DNA of 64,000 bases from Neurospora crassa OR74A (taxonomy: Eukaryota; Ascomycota; Sordariomycetes; Sordariales; Sordariaceae). The notes beneath the pieces are model-generated. The model was not told the origin of the DNA. It saw only the letters and a program-made list of their open reading frames with translations, and did not search any database. How positions within the stretch are numbered: the first letter of the stretch is position 1; each line of letters begins with the position of its first letter. Positions 47,767 to 58,142 of this stretch are shown piece after piece. The translations under genes were made by a program, and so were the position numbers. The DNA lies in NCBI RefSeq assembly GCF_000182925.2, contig NC_026505.1, positions 3,410,001 through 3,474,000 of the forward strand, written 5' to 3'.

Positions 47767-49679
47767 CAAGGGTCATGTCTCTGTAGAAGGCAGTCGCGAT
47801 CTTGAGTTGTGAAGTAAACGATGGACCCGAAAAGTCGGGCTATTGGATAGAATGACTGCCGGATGAACCGTGGTCGAGTCGTGCGTTGAGGTAAGCTCGT
47901 TTCGAGGGTCGGGGATCTAGAACAGAGTCCGTGATCGCGAATCGAGGCTATCGCCAGTCCATCGTCTGGGGATATCGAGATGCGAGTCTGCAGTGTCCAG
48001 GCTCTGGTGGCGTGGACAGGATGGAGGGGGGAAACGTGGGAGACGGGGGAGCTCAAGAGGCTGCTTCGGAAAAAGGAATGATCAAAGTAAGGTTGGCAGA
48101 TGTGGGTGGATGTCGTCGAAAGTCCAAACATCGGTGGCCCAAGGGACTCGCGGAATGGCAAACAGCCATGCAGGGGGGGGCGCTTCCAACCGCAGTCAGC
48201 CTGAACCCTCACATCCAATCAGAACAAGAGCTACTGTTGGTTCTCGAAGTCGAAGCAAAAGAACCCTTGTGACATGCATGCCCGTTGGGATGCTGTTGCA
48301 TTTTCATGTCGAGGTGCCGAACATTGGCGGACTGCGGGTATCATCACGTTTCAACAAAAAAAAATGAAGACAGCGACGTTGATGTATCATGTTATAGAGG
48401 CAGGATCGGCATCCAGCTCACCAACTACAAAGTACGAATGTCTCAGCTTTCGGGGGCTTCATGTTTGCAACTGTTCAACTGCCCTTTGACTTTGTCTGCT
48501 ACTAGGCCAATCATGCGACCGGATGAAATGAGTTTGGATGTCCAACTTCCATTGTCAGGGGTGAACGGGGTAAGTTGGCAGTTGCAGCGATCCACTGTAA
48601 ATTAAACGGTGGGGTCTTCCCATCAAAGTGACAGGTCGAGCAGGCGTCGAGTTTCCTTTAGCTTTTGACTCGCGGGCAAATGCAAAGTCTCATGCCCGAT
48701 TTTCGTGATCGAGTGCCTGATCAAAGCTCAGATTGCTGGCCAAGGTCATTGCTGGACGTTGCGGTGACACTTGAAAGGGTTGTGTGATCATGAAGGGAAC
48801 TATTCAGGAGTAAGTACGTTCTACCGATAGTGTACGAACCGTTGCCGAAACGCCTGCAGACAGTCCGTGCGTCGCTGATGATGTCGTCCGGTACGTACCA
48901 CCTATTGTGCCCGGCGCTCCACTGAAACCCCGCCCGAGAGCTCGCTAGTACAGTCCATACTGCGCAGTAGGCGGTCCGGATGACGGTCCCGGCAGCGGCC
49001 CGGTGCAGTTCAGTCCAGGCCCGTCTCGATTTCCTGAACTTCTTCTCTTCAGTGTGATAGTCTATGTTGAAGGGCCAAACCTGCTGCTTCCTGCAATCAT
49101 TCAGAACACTTTGAAAAGAGCTCGAGATGATGGTACGATCAACACCAATCGGAGTCTAAGGAAGCTGGCCCTGGTGGACTTCACGGAAGGCGGCTCCTGA
49201 AAGCGGGGGAACTTGGAGCTGAGGCTGACCGTTGGCGGAGGTACGAAGGTAGGTAATTGCAAGGTGTCCTGTCATACACACATACAGCTGTACCGCCCAA
49301 CCAAGCAACAGCGCTCTTCACCACTTTCTGGCTACAGTGACCGCGGTCGCAAACCGCAACCAACTCTTTAACTCCTACATGAGGTCCACATACCAACCTA
49401 ACTTCCAATACCGATACCTTGAATACGTATTGTCTATTGTGAATCTTGTGTGACATCTTCATTATAGTTTCGCTAAATCCATCCTCAAGAAAGCAGTCCT
49501 GATCTCGAGCCGCAGAGGATAACCTTTTGAGGCCTGGTCACGGATACTTCTACCACCAAGAACTGCCCGCTGCTATAAGCAATTGCACAACTTCCGGGCG
49601 ACCCAAATACTTCCACTCGACCATCTCGTCATTTAGGAACATCATTAAGCACCAAAGAAATAGCGAAATCACTGGTAAA
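47767..49679. other. Divergent promoter region
   Basis: Head-to-head spacer of about 1.9 kb between the palmitoyltransferase (-) and the E2 enzyme (+), which must hold both promoters. Minus-strand sequence just upstream of 47766 is C/T-rich to about 48110, consistent with a pfa3 leader. On the plus strand a short leader with CT-rich blocks precedes 49680. No RNA gene or further protein gene seen. Confidence 0.55.
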
Positions 49680-50718
49680 ATGGCAACACCAAAGTTCAAC
49701 TCCAAGTCGCCCACCATCCGTCGCATCCGTAAGTTCTTTCAGCATCATCATCAACATCATCTTTCTTCTTCACTGCTAGATTCCAGGACTAATACTTGTT
49801 CAACCCATTATAGTCCGCGAAGCCCAAGAAATCTCCGCTTCACCCTCCCCCGATTACACAGCCACTCCGCTCGAATCAGACCTCTTCGAGTGGCACTTCA
49901 CCCTCCGCGGGCCTCCTAATTCCGTCTACGCCGACGGCATCTACCACGGCCGCATCGTTCTCCCACAAGCCTACCCGCTACGACCTCCATCCTTCCGCTT
50001 CGTCACACCTTCCGGGCGCTTCGAAGCCAACCGCGAGATTTGTCTTTCCATCAGCGGCCACCACGAAGAGACATGGCAGCCCGCCTGGGGAGTACGCACC
50101 TCCCTGGTCGCACTGCGCTCCTTCATGGAGACAGACCCCAAGGGGCAGCTGGGCGGTCTTGACGCGACCGAAGCCGTGCGCAGGCGGATGGCGACCGAGT
50201 CGAGGGCGTGGAAGTGTCAGGCCTGCGGGAAGACGAACGAGGAGATTATTTGGGAGTGTGAAGAGGCAGCCAAGGAACACCAAGGAGAAGGTCAGGCCGA
50301 GGTAGAGGTGCCGAGCGACTTGAAGATGGGGTGGCGGGACGAGATGGACAAAAACAGTAGCGGTGCGGTGGCGGCGTCGAGATCTGGGGCGCAACAAGAC
50401 GAGGAGGATGCTGAAAGTGCAGAGCTGGCCGAAGGATTCGTACAAACGGTGCCTTTACCACCTGCGCCACAGCCTAGGTCGGTAGGGGTTACTTCATCTT
50501 CCTCAACTCCAGCACAACCAGGGCAGGGTGTGCCACAGCCGACGAGGACGATCCCTCTGCCTTCACAGTTTAATCCTCACCCCCCGCCTATGATGCAGCA
50601 TCGTCGTCCACAGCAGGTTAGGGTGAGTAACGACGAGGTGACGTTCTGGATCGACCGATTAATTGTAGTTCTATCCATCGCCCTCGCTGCCATGATACTC
50701 AAAGTTTTTCTGGCATAG
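49680..50718 (+). CDS. Tail-anchored ubiquitin-conjugating enzyme E2 (UBE2J1/Ubc6 type)
   Basis: Carries ubiquitin as a thioester and passes it to substrates in ER-associated degradation. Two exons, 49680-49728 and 49814-50718, joined across an 85-nt intron (GTAAGT...TATAG). The short first exon encodes MATPKFNSKSPTIRRI and splicing gives ...RIL-REAQEI. The product is 317 residues. The UBC fold covers about 10-165, with the family text LFEWHFTLRGPP, YHGRIVLP and EICLSISGHHEETWQP; the catalytic cysteine is Cys93. It lacks the HPN tripeptide of ordinary E2s, as J-type enzymes do. A low-complexity middle (about 165-285) contains a CQACGK pair. The C-terminus is a hydrophobic anchor (FWIDRLIVVLSIALAAMILK) ending four residues from the stop, which predicts a tail-anchored ER membrane protein. 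It could be called UBC6 or UBE2J1; sequence text and length favour the J1 branch. Confidence 0.94.
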
Positions 50719-51355
50719 GTACCATGATTTCTTTTTCAAGGCTTTCTGGCATGCGGTTTGGTTCTGCAGGGTTAGTCTGATTGGTTGTTTTGAAAGTTTA
50801 CACAGTTTGGAATTTGGCGTTCATGGCGATCACAAGGATGACAAGGGTGGATGGATTATGGAAGGGCGTTTTTTCCTATGAGATTGGACTTCTCATAAGG
50901 GGCATGTGGGCTTGTTTGTTGGAATACCCACGCTTTTAGATGCCTAAGGTACATCGTGCAATTTAGCATTTGGAGACAACGGAGATTATATATATACAAT
51001 AGTACTGGTACAGTGTAACACCTCGTGCCCTTCCGTACAAAGGTATCGAGGTATGATGTGGACGAAACTAGCTAGTTGGTTGAGCGGACACGATGCTGTC
51101 TTTGCGATGATCAAAGCGAGTGCCTACCACTGCATCGGTTCTATGTGTTTCTTAGGAAAGAAGAGAAAAAAGAAGAAGAAAAGGAAAAAAAAATTAAACT
51201 CATCCACAAAGGCACACAGCGGTGCCACCATACACGCATCAAGACCAATTCCACACACACTCACACATACACTCACAGAAAAAAGAGATAGAGAGATCAC
51301 GAACCGATCAGATAAGCAAGAGGGCATATAATTGTCCATTTAGTTTCAAGCCATT
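50719..51355. other. 3' region of the E2 gene and spacer before 5S rRNA
   Basis: Downstream untranslated sequence with a tatatatac patch near 50985 and a purine-rich A/G block near 51158-51195. No open frame of note. The stretch ends directly at the 5S rRNA gene. Confidence 0.5.
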
Positions 51356-51474
51356 ACATACGACCATAGATGGTAGAAAACTCGGGATCCCGTCCGCTCT
51401 CCCATAGATAAGCTACCAATCGCCAGACTAGTAGTTGGGTCGGTGACGACCAGCGAATCCCTGGTGTTGTATGT
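51356..51474 (+). rRNA. 5S ribosomal RNA (dispersed copy)
   Basis: A 119-nt sequence with the fungal 5S layout. The ends acatacgac and gttgtatgt pair over nine positions as helix I. The conserved core actcgggatcccgtccgctc, the segment cccatagataagc and the internal promoter region tagtagttgggtcggtgacg are present, followed by accagcgaatccctgg. Helix II is formed by atggtag with ctacca. A T run starting at 51474 provides a polymerase III terminator. From memory the core matches Neurospora 5S RNA, while the helix II arms differ in a paired manner, so this looks like a variant isotype rather than a pseudogene. Single copies scattered among protein genes are normal for filamentous ascomycetes. 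Confidence 0.93.
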
Positions 51475-51478
51475 TTTT
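51474..51478 (+). terminator. Polymerase III terminator of 5S rRNA
   Basis: A T run directly at the 3' end of the 5S gene, with a second T-rich stretch about ten bases further on as backup. Confidence 0.8.
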
Positions 51479-51663
51479 CAAACTTCTTTTTTCTTGTCTT
51501 TTTGAAACCTCCCCTGATCAAGTGATGTACCACCACCACCTGTGCTCCTAGGACCCTTCTTAGGTTGGTTCTTTTTATTGTTTGGTTCAGTTTCTATTTG
51601 TTATCATAGTGTGTGGTTTCTGCGTTGACAAGCGTTATGAGTGTTACGTTGTCCTTTTCCCCT

Positions 51664-51733
<70 letters not shown>

Positions 51734-53393
51734 TTTTTTTTTTTTCGAGATTCGAGAGGCGGTTTGGAATAAACTCTGTGTTATTAATCACAAAAGATAC
51801 TTCTCGAAAATTATGGGTGTGACATGGGGGAATGTAAATAGTGGTAGGGGAGTATATGATTCGCTGAAGTAACATTTGAAGAGTCAAGGTATCTTTACTA
51901 TGTTTACTTCAACGCGAGGGCCTTTACAGGGTTGGTTGGTTGGTTTGTAACGACGTCAGTCTAGGGTGTTAAGCGAAGAGGAAGCGGAAAGTAGTTAGTA
52001 GACTAGAGAGATTGTAATGATAGAGGAAGGAGCTGTTGACAGTGGGAGAAGTGAGGAGGGAAAACGCTACACAAGGGAGGTGGAAGTACTGTGAAGGCAA
52101 CTAACTATCCTACCTAAGCGTGACTGTTGGCAGTTCAATGCTGGAAGATTGTTAAAGAAACTAATAAGACTTTGGAGTGATACAACTGTGAAGTGAACAT
52201 GTGTGTTTAGGCATTCGAAACAGGTGTCACTTCGTCTCTGTATAGCCAGGAAGTATTTATTTACCGTATCACAGATTTTCGACGCTCCATAGATATTTCA
52301 AGTCCATCACCATCCTCGAAGCTCAAAGGGTTTGGGTGACGAGAGTGATGGAGACACAATGGGATTCTTGTCCATCGGTCCTCCGTCAGCGATCCCCCTT
52401 TAAGCTGTATACCATGTTCTGTGGCAAGATGTCTTTTGCGTCGTAAACAATGAAAGAGACAAGTCAAGGATGAGACGAAGTAGTGACAGATGGTCGTTAA
52501 TGATCGGGTTATAACCAAGTCAAAAAAGTGGTATAGTGGTATCCGCTATGTACAAAATGCAATGCAAGCGTTCCCTTTCCCTATTTTCTTTCATCCCAAA
52601 CTCTGAAGAGGTCTAGTCGGTCCATCTCAGGACCTTATTCTTTACACCCCGCTGTGATAGCGTCTGACTGTCTGCCCGCCCATCAATAAGACCAACCCGC
52701 CTTGGGGAACCCTTCCAACAGGCCCACCATATCCCATATCCGCCTACTCCTCGCTGTAGCCTGGAAGTGACAAAAACAAAGCAAAAGAAAAGCCAAGCAG
52801 ATTGATTGATTGGCGATGCGACAAAAAGCCACAATTCAAATCCCATCCGTCCATGCCATGTCGTGCCAATGCATGCTAGCCAATTTAAACACGCCCGCCC
52901 GCCCGCCTTTCCAGTCTTTCCCACCCACCACAAACGCCTGTTTGGTCCGGGAAGCAAATCAACGCGCTTTCATCTCAGATACCACATGATCAGAGAATGA
53001 AAGAAAAAGAAGAGAAAATACATAAGAGTAGTCGCTGGTGGGTTGAGCCCCTAGATCTTAAAGAGCAAATAGAAGATTAAAAAAAAAAAGTGTATGTCAA
53101 GCTCTAGGTGATGAGAGCAATGTGAGAAAGTGGCGTGTTGTATAGATTGCGCACACATCATAGTTAGGACAAGAGAAGGTCCGATGCCTTTTACGAGATC
53201 GATGCCATCAAAGTTCAACAGGATAAGATGCCAGAGCATCAAGCTCAAACAGCTGAGTAGTACACGCTGTATGATCGTGGCAATCTTTCCCGACGGCTGC
53301 TCTCTGCTGGCGGTCTCGATCTTCGGTCGCCGTCTTTCAGTCCATGGGCCAAGTGCCTTCCCGCCCGTTGCGGGTTCCATATCCTTCACGTCA
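51479..53393. other. Intergenic region with TC microsatellite; 3' side of cdh1
   Basis: Spacer between the 5S gene and the convergent end of cdh1. It holds the TC repeat listed separately and a ggttggttggtttg stretch near 51930. Several short A runs occur, for example near 53078. No open frame with family resemblance. The last few hundred bases are probably the cdh1 3' untranslated region. Confidence 0.5.
51667..51745. repeat. TC microsatellite and adjoining T run
   Basis: About 28 uninterrupted TC dinucleotides (51667-51722), then a mixed C/T stretch and a run of 13 T up to 51745. It lies about 190 bases beyond the 5S gene and could form triplex DNA. Confidence 0.9.
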
Positions 53394-55342
53394 TCATCGA
53401 ATGACTCCCCAGTCGCCCGACCGTCCACTGCCGCCTCCATCAAGGTCGTGGACACTTTTCCTCGGGCTCTTACCGAAGAGATTCCAGAACCGCAATGTCT
53501 CATCTCCGGCACCCGTCACCACGGTTTTGCCGTCCGGGCTCATGGCAAGGTACAGCACCCGATAAGTGTGACCGGTCAGGCTGGCGACTTGCGTCATGGA
53601 GGGGTACTTCCAAACTACTATCTGGTTCTGGCTATATCCATGCGTCGAGACAATTTCGTTGGAGTTCTTGGACCAGGCAATGTTACAGACCTGACTGCCC
53701 GTGTCCACCTCGTTGAGTACCGTGCCGCGAACGGTGTCGTGAAAGATGATGCGTCTGTCAGCAGTACCGCCTCCGGAAGCCAGGAGACCGCGTTGATGTG
53801 GTGACCAGGCTATCGCTTTGACGGCTGCTGTGTGACCGGAATACTTCCATAGAGGTGTGTCGGAAAGCTTATCCCAAACCATCAACTTATTGTCGTTTCC
53901 TCCACTGGCAAGTTGGCCATCGTCGCAATTCCATTTGAGACCACACACTTCCTGCTTGTGACCAACCAGCTTTTTGAGCCACTGATCTGGCGCTCGGACG
54001 TCGCGATGGTATATTAGGCGATCCCGGGATCCTGACGTGAGAATATGAGTGTTCCATGCCAATGCTCCAACCCTGCCAGTATGGCCAGTCATCGTTCTTA
54101 GCCTTCTTGCTTTCTCAGCATCCCAGATCTGCACCAGTCCTTTATGGGTACCAATAGCAAGGTGTGTCCCCTTTTGTATCCAAGATACGCTGGCCACCGT
54201 GTCGTCCTCCAACGTGCACAGCTTGTTGACTCTACTTGTTTGCGCATTCCACATGTAAACGCTGGATCCTAAACCAACGCCCAGGACGTTGGCGCTCCCC
54301 CAGTCGACTAGATTCAAGTAGTAGTCGTCTAGCAGCTCAGGGGCGTCCAACACCTTAAATGGTACCTTGCTGATGGCGCGCGGCTGCTTTCGCGGGCTCA
54401 GTAAAAGTTGTTGGCTTTTATGTTTTATGGGTGAGAGACTGTAGATTTCGGCCCGGGTGTCCAGATTGATGCCATGTCGACTTTGTGGCGTCCTTGATGG
54501 CGTTGGATGGCCGCCAAGGCTAGCATGTCGTGGTGATAGGTACGAGAACAGGTTCTTGTGAGGTGTAGAGGGGGTAAGGGTCGTCGGTGCTGCCGCGGCT
54601 TGGAGCCCATTCCGAGGAGGCGTCTGGGACCTTGTGCCCTCATGTAGATAACCCCGCGATGCTCTCCTATGGCCTGGTGATAAAGACTCCGGGGCAATCT
54701 GTGGGACAGTACTCTCAAACAATTCTGATCGAAGCACAGTTGAGAACGTACGGTTTGCTTCCTCAGCTGCGAAATTGTCAGAAAGGCACTCCAGGATAGG
54801 ACTGGACCATACCTACTTTTCTGAAAATGAAGCTCCCCCTGTGGTGTGCGCCTTTTCTGTCTAGGCGTCGCCGGAGAGCCCTCTTCATGCAAAAGACTAA
54901 AACTGGCTTGCAAATCCTGACCGGACCGGGTGGGAATAAACCTGATTAGATGTCAGAGATACAATCCTAATATCAACAGACATCTCGCCTCCAGCAGAAC
55001 ATACCTATCTCCATTAATGCGTTGTCGCTTCCTATGCGAACTTGGCCCTGGTGAAGTTTGGCGTTGCTGAATCTCCCGGCGCAAAGCGCTATCAACTGCT
55101 TCGACGTCCAAGCTGTTCACATGGTCCTCAGTTCTGGTTGGTGCCCGTGGGTTCCTGGCAATCTCCGTCGGTGGTTCCTCGCGCGAGTTTCCTGATGACG
55201 GGGGAGGCGGTGTTTGCAGCCTCGACGATCTCGTTACCCTCGTTGTTGATGGGTGGACTGCCTGGCTGCGGGTATCATAACTAGACCTTTTGGTGCCGGC
55301 CGAATGTGCGGCGCGCCCGGAGACGTCGCCGGTGGTCACCAT
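53394..55342 (-). CDS. cdh1: Cdh1/Fizzy-related activator of the anaphase-promoting complex
   Basis: Substrate-recruiting activator that drives APC/C ubiquitination of mitotic proteins at mitotic exit and in G1. Three exons on the minus strand: 55342-55005, 54941-54817 and 54766-53394, with introns of 63 and 50 nt (GTATGT...CAG and GTAGGT...GCAG). Splicing gives 611 residues. The first intron falls inside the C-box: DR|FIP (112-116) is created only after splicing, followed by the family text GQDLQASFSLLHEEGSP and RTPQGELHFQKTEEANRT. The N-terminal 280 residues hold many SP/TP sites, the usual CDK targets that block APC/C binding. KVPFKVLDAPEL begins near 277 and leads into a seven-bladed WD40 propeller (about 290-590) with LVDWGSANVLGVGLG and GGGTADRRIIFHDT. 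The protein ends in WGVIR, giving the Ile-Arg tail that docks on APC/C. Text matches Cdh1 rather than Cdc20. Confidence 0.96.
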
Positions 55343-58142
55343 GTTTAATTTCGGGATTCAATACTGTGGTAAACCTGTCGGAACCTGTGTTGCTGATTTG
55401 ACGTTGAGGAGTGGGTGAGTAGTAGACCGGGTGAGGATGGTCTCTTGAAACCGTGCGACGGCAGATTTAGGTTGGCTTCGTTTGTTTAGAGAGGGAAATA
55501 CCCGAGTCGGCGGCGGCGACGAGGTCGTGATAGGGTAGATGCAGCACGTGTCGGTTTTATCTGATCGTTCGTCCTTGGTGCACTTGTTGATGTCGTCCCA
55601 AGTCTGGTGGGGTGGGAAGCCGGTGGGAAAGCCGGTGGGAAGGCAGACAGGTATGGCAAAAAGCGGCGATGGTGAACGGATCGACAATGCGCTGCAATGA
55701 AAGACTACTTCCTGTACTCTGACAGGGACTACAGTTGATTGAGGCGGGCTGCGGCGCCGGTCGTCGCAAGATTAAAAGTTGTTCGCCGTGATCTCGGGTG
55801 TTGTCGCCGTGAAGAGAGAATGTGACTATGCCCACATGCGCAGCGCAAGAAGCTATCGATGTTTGCTTCAATACGGTGGACGTCAACGAGTGATAATTCC
55901 GGGGGGTGGCCTTCTTTCGTCCGCAGTATTGATTTCGGCGATCATAGGTGGTGCAGTAAGGTTGCGCGTCGGAACCGGCTTGTCAATGTTGAAACGGCGA
56001 TAGCATTGAAGTTGTGGGCGGAGTCGGCAGGCGATGGATTGGACCGGAGGCAAGGTGTCGGGATCAGAGGTTTGAATGTTGGAACCTGGTGTCGCCTGGT
56101 GGCCGTGGTTGTAAAGTCGAGGTAATCTCTGGAAAAGGTAGGCCCCAGGGGGTGGACGGCAGGTGAGCGGGTGGGTGGGTGGGTGGGTGGGTGGGAGCGG
56201 GCGTTGATTGACACTTACCACTCACCACTCAACTGACGGACTGACGGAGTCGCGGCAGCCAGACTGAGCCATTCGCGCCAGGCCGCTGACTAGCCGCATT
56301 GGGTCAAGCGGGCACTGCAACGGCCCTGTCGCGCACAGGCCATCAAAACATTGGACCCGCCATTGCCTCCCATCGGGCTGCTCTACCTAGTATTTGTACT
56401 TGTCCCGGTCAGCGCTGGCCCATACATAGTCAAATCCAGTCCAAGGAATCGCGAAACTCTTGTCCACCATTCTCTTCGATGTTGCGGGAAGCGGGTCTAA
56501 ACATCGACCGTTATTACGTTACCAATACAAGCAAATGAAATTTACACTTTCATGTGCCCTGACCCAGCAGTCTTCCGTCCCTTTCCCCAAGGACTTGACT
56601 GGCTGGACCCCGGCTAGAAGTAAAGAATGCTGCATCAAAGCCAACATCACATGGGGCCAAAGGACTCGTACTACATAACATGAGTAAACTGGACCACAAC
56701 TGGGTAACGTGGTAGGTGGTAAGTAATATAGATGTTAGGTAGTTGTCTACTTTCACTTCCCGCGCTGCCATCTTTCCATCTTGACATGTGGGGTGCCGCT
56801 TGTCGTTCGTTTGCATCAACCTATTTCTGTCTACTCCCCTCCCCCTGCTGACTGAAGAGAATGCAGTGAGTTTTTCTTGTTGCTCAACGTTGTTGTTGTT
56901 GTCTTTGTTGTTTTCATACCCCAGGCCCCAACGCTGACGGCTACAAAGTGTACCTTGACGCAGGCCCTCATCCCTTCGCTCGCTGGTTCAGTCCCGCCTC
57001 ATTGCATTTAGTTGGCCCTGCCTCCTGTACCGGCACTGCAGTTATGCCACTTTTGATTTACCTACTGCTGTGATTCCGGTTCTTGTGAGAGCAGGGAGCA
57101 GGGTGTGTTATAGCGCACTTCTCGTAGAAGACTTGCAGGTCAAACCCGTCATGGTGTTTTACTGCCCCAGGGAGAAGACGAATGAGGTTCAACATCCGTC
57201 GCTAGAAGTTACAAGCGGGGCCGCAATCTGCAGGGGGGAGAGGGGCCCGGGAGGGGGGGCAACACCTACTGCAGTCGGGGACCCCGCCAGAACAAACATG
57301 AAACCTCTTTTACCATTGCGTCCAAAGGCGTTTTCAGCGCGTCCTTTCGCGTTAGCGACGCGTCGTCCCCGGAATGGAAACAACGAACGTCAGCGTGCAA
57401 AATCGAAGACAACAGCATGTTTTCTTCTCTTGCCATCCCTGCAGCATGGATGCTACCTAGTACCGGGCTACCATTCGACGTTCGAATACGGATTGGGGAA
57501 GGTTCAGCGGGAACCTTGTGACATCTGGATTCCAAAAGTTAAGGACTGGGCTGTAGCAAAGCGCCTGGAATGTATTCTGCGAAGTATCACGTACCATGTC
57601 TTTATTCTCGGCCGCCGTCGTTCTACCACTGTTTCGTGCCCTCTCTCGCAAGATCATAGGCTGTGCCGAAGAAACCACAAACATATAGATTCAAGTATTC
57701 GCATTACACTCCCAACCGACTAAAAGACAACGGCAACTTCGTACATTACACTACAATTGTAGGCTTCCCCCGTCAGCATGGATTTTAGCTTGCGTCCGTC
57801 TTCACATGAGACGATAAAATACCCCAGGGTTGTCAGGTGGCTTCAGACAAGGGCAACATGGATCGAACGTGCTGATTCTTACCCCACGGCAGGGATTTTG
57901 GGCCCAAGTACACACGATACATACCGGTCAACTTCCACCTCAGAGTCGCTTCAAATCGAGTGCAGGATGCGTGTTTGCGATCTCGTTGGTAAAAGGTAAG
58001 CTTCGTCATGAAAATACAGATTCTGTGTAGAAGAGGCAGCCACAGACAGAAAACGCCATCTGCCCATCTATACTGTACAAGTTAACCGACCTCACCCTCC
58101 CAGGTCAATTACATCTTCATACTTTCCATCTCCTCCCACCCC
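55343..58142. other. Upstream region of cdh1 and 3' side of the PRS gene
   Basis: A 2.8-kb spacer. It should contain the cdh1 promoter and leader (right of 55343) and the PRS 3' untranslated region (left of 58143). A GGGT run lies at 56169-56195. A plus-strand open frame of 217 codons at 57070-57723 begins with GTG, has no family resemblance and no supporting splice or start context, so I do not call it. Confidence 0.5.
56169..56195. repeat. GGGT tandem run
   Basis: About six copies of GGGT in a row on the plus strand, capable of forming a parallel G-quadruplex. It lies about 0.8 kb upstream of the cdh1 start, on the non-template side for that gene. Confidence 0.8.

Noticed and set aside
53130-53804. 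Plus-strand open frame of 224 codons opposite cdh1
   Set aside because: It is antisense to the conserved WD40 part of cdh1 and mirrors its codon structure.
57070-57723. Plus-strand open frame of 217 codons between cdh1 and the PRS gene
   Set aside because: Begins with GTG rather than ATG, low-complexity and with no family match; overlaps other short frames on the opposite strand.
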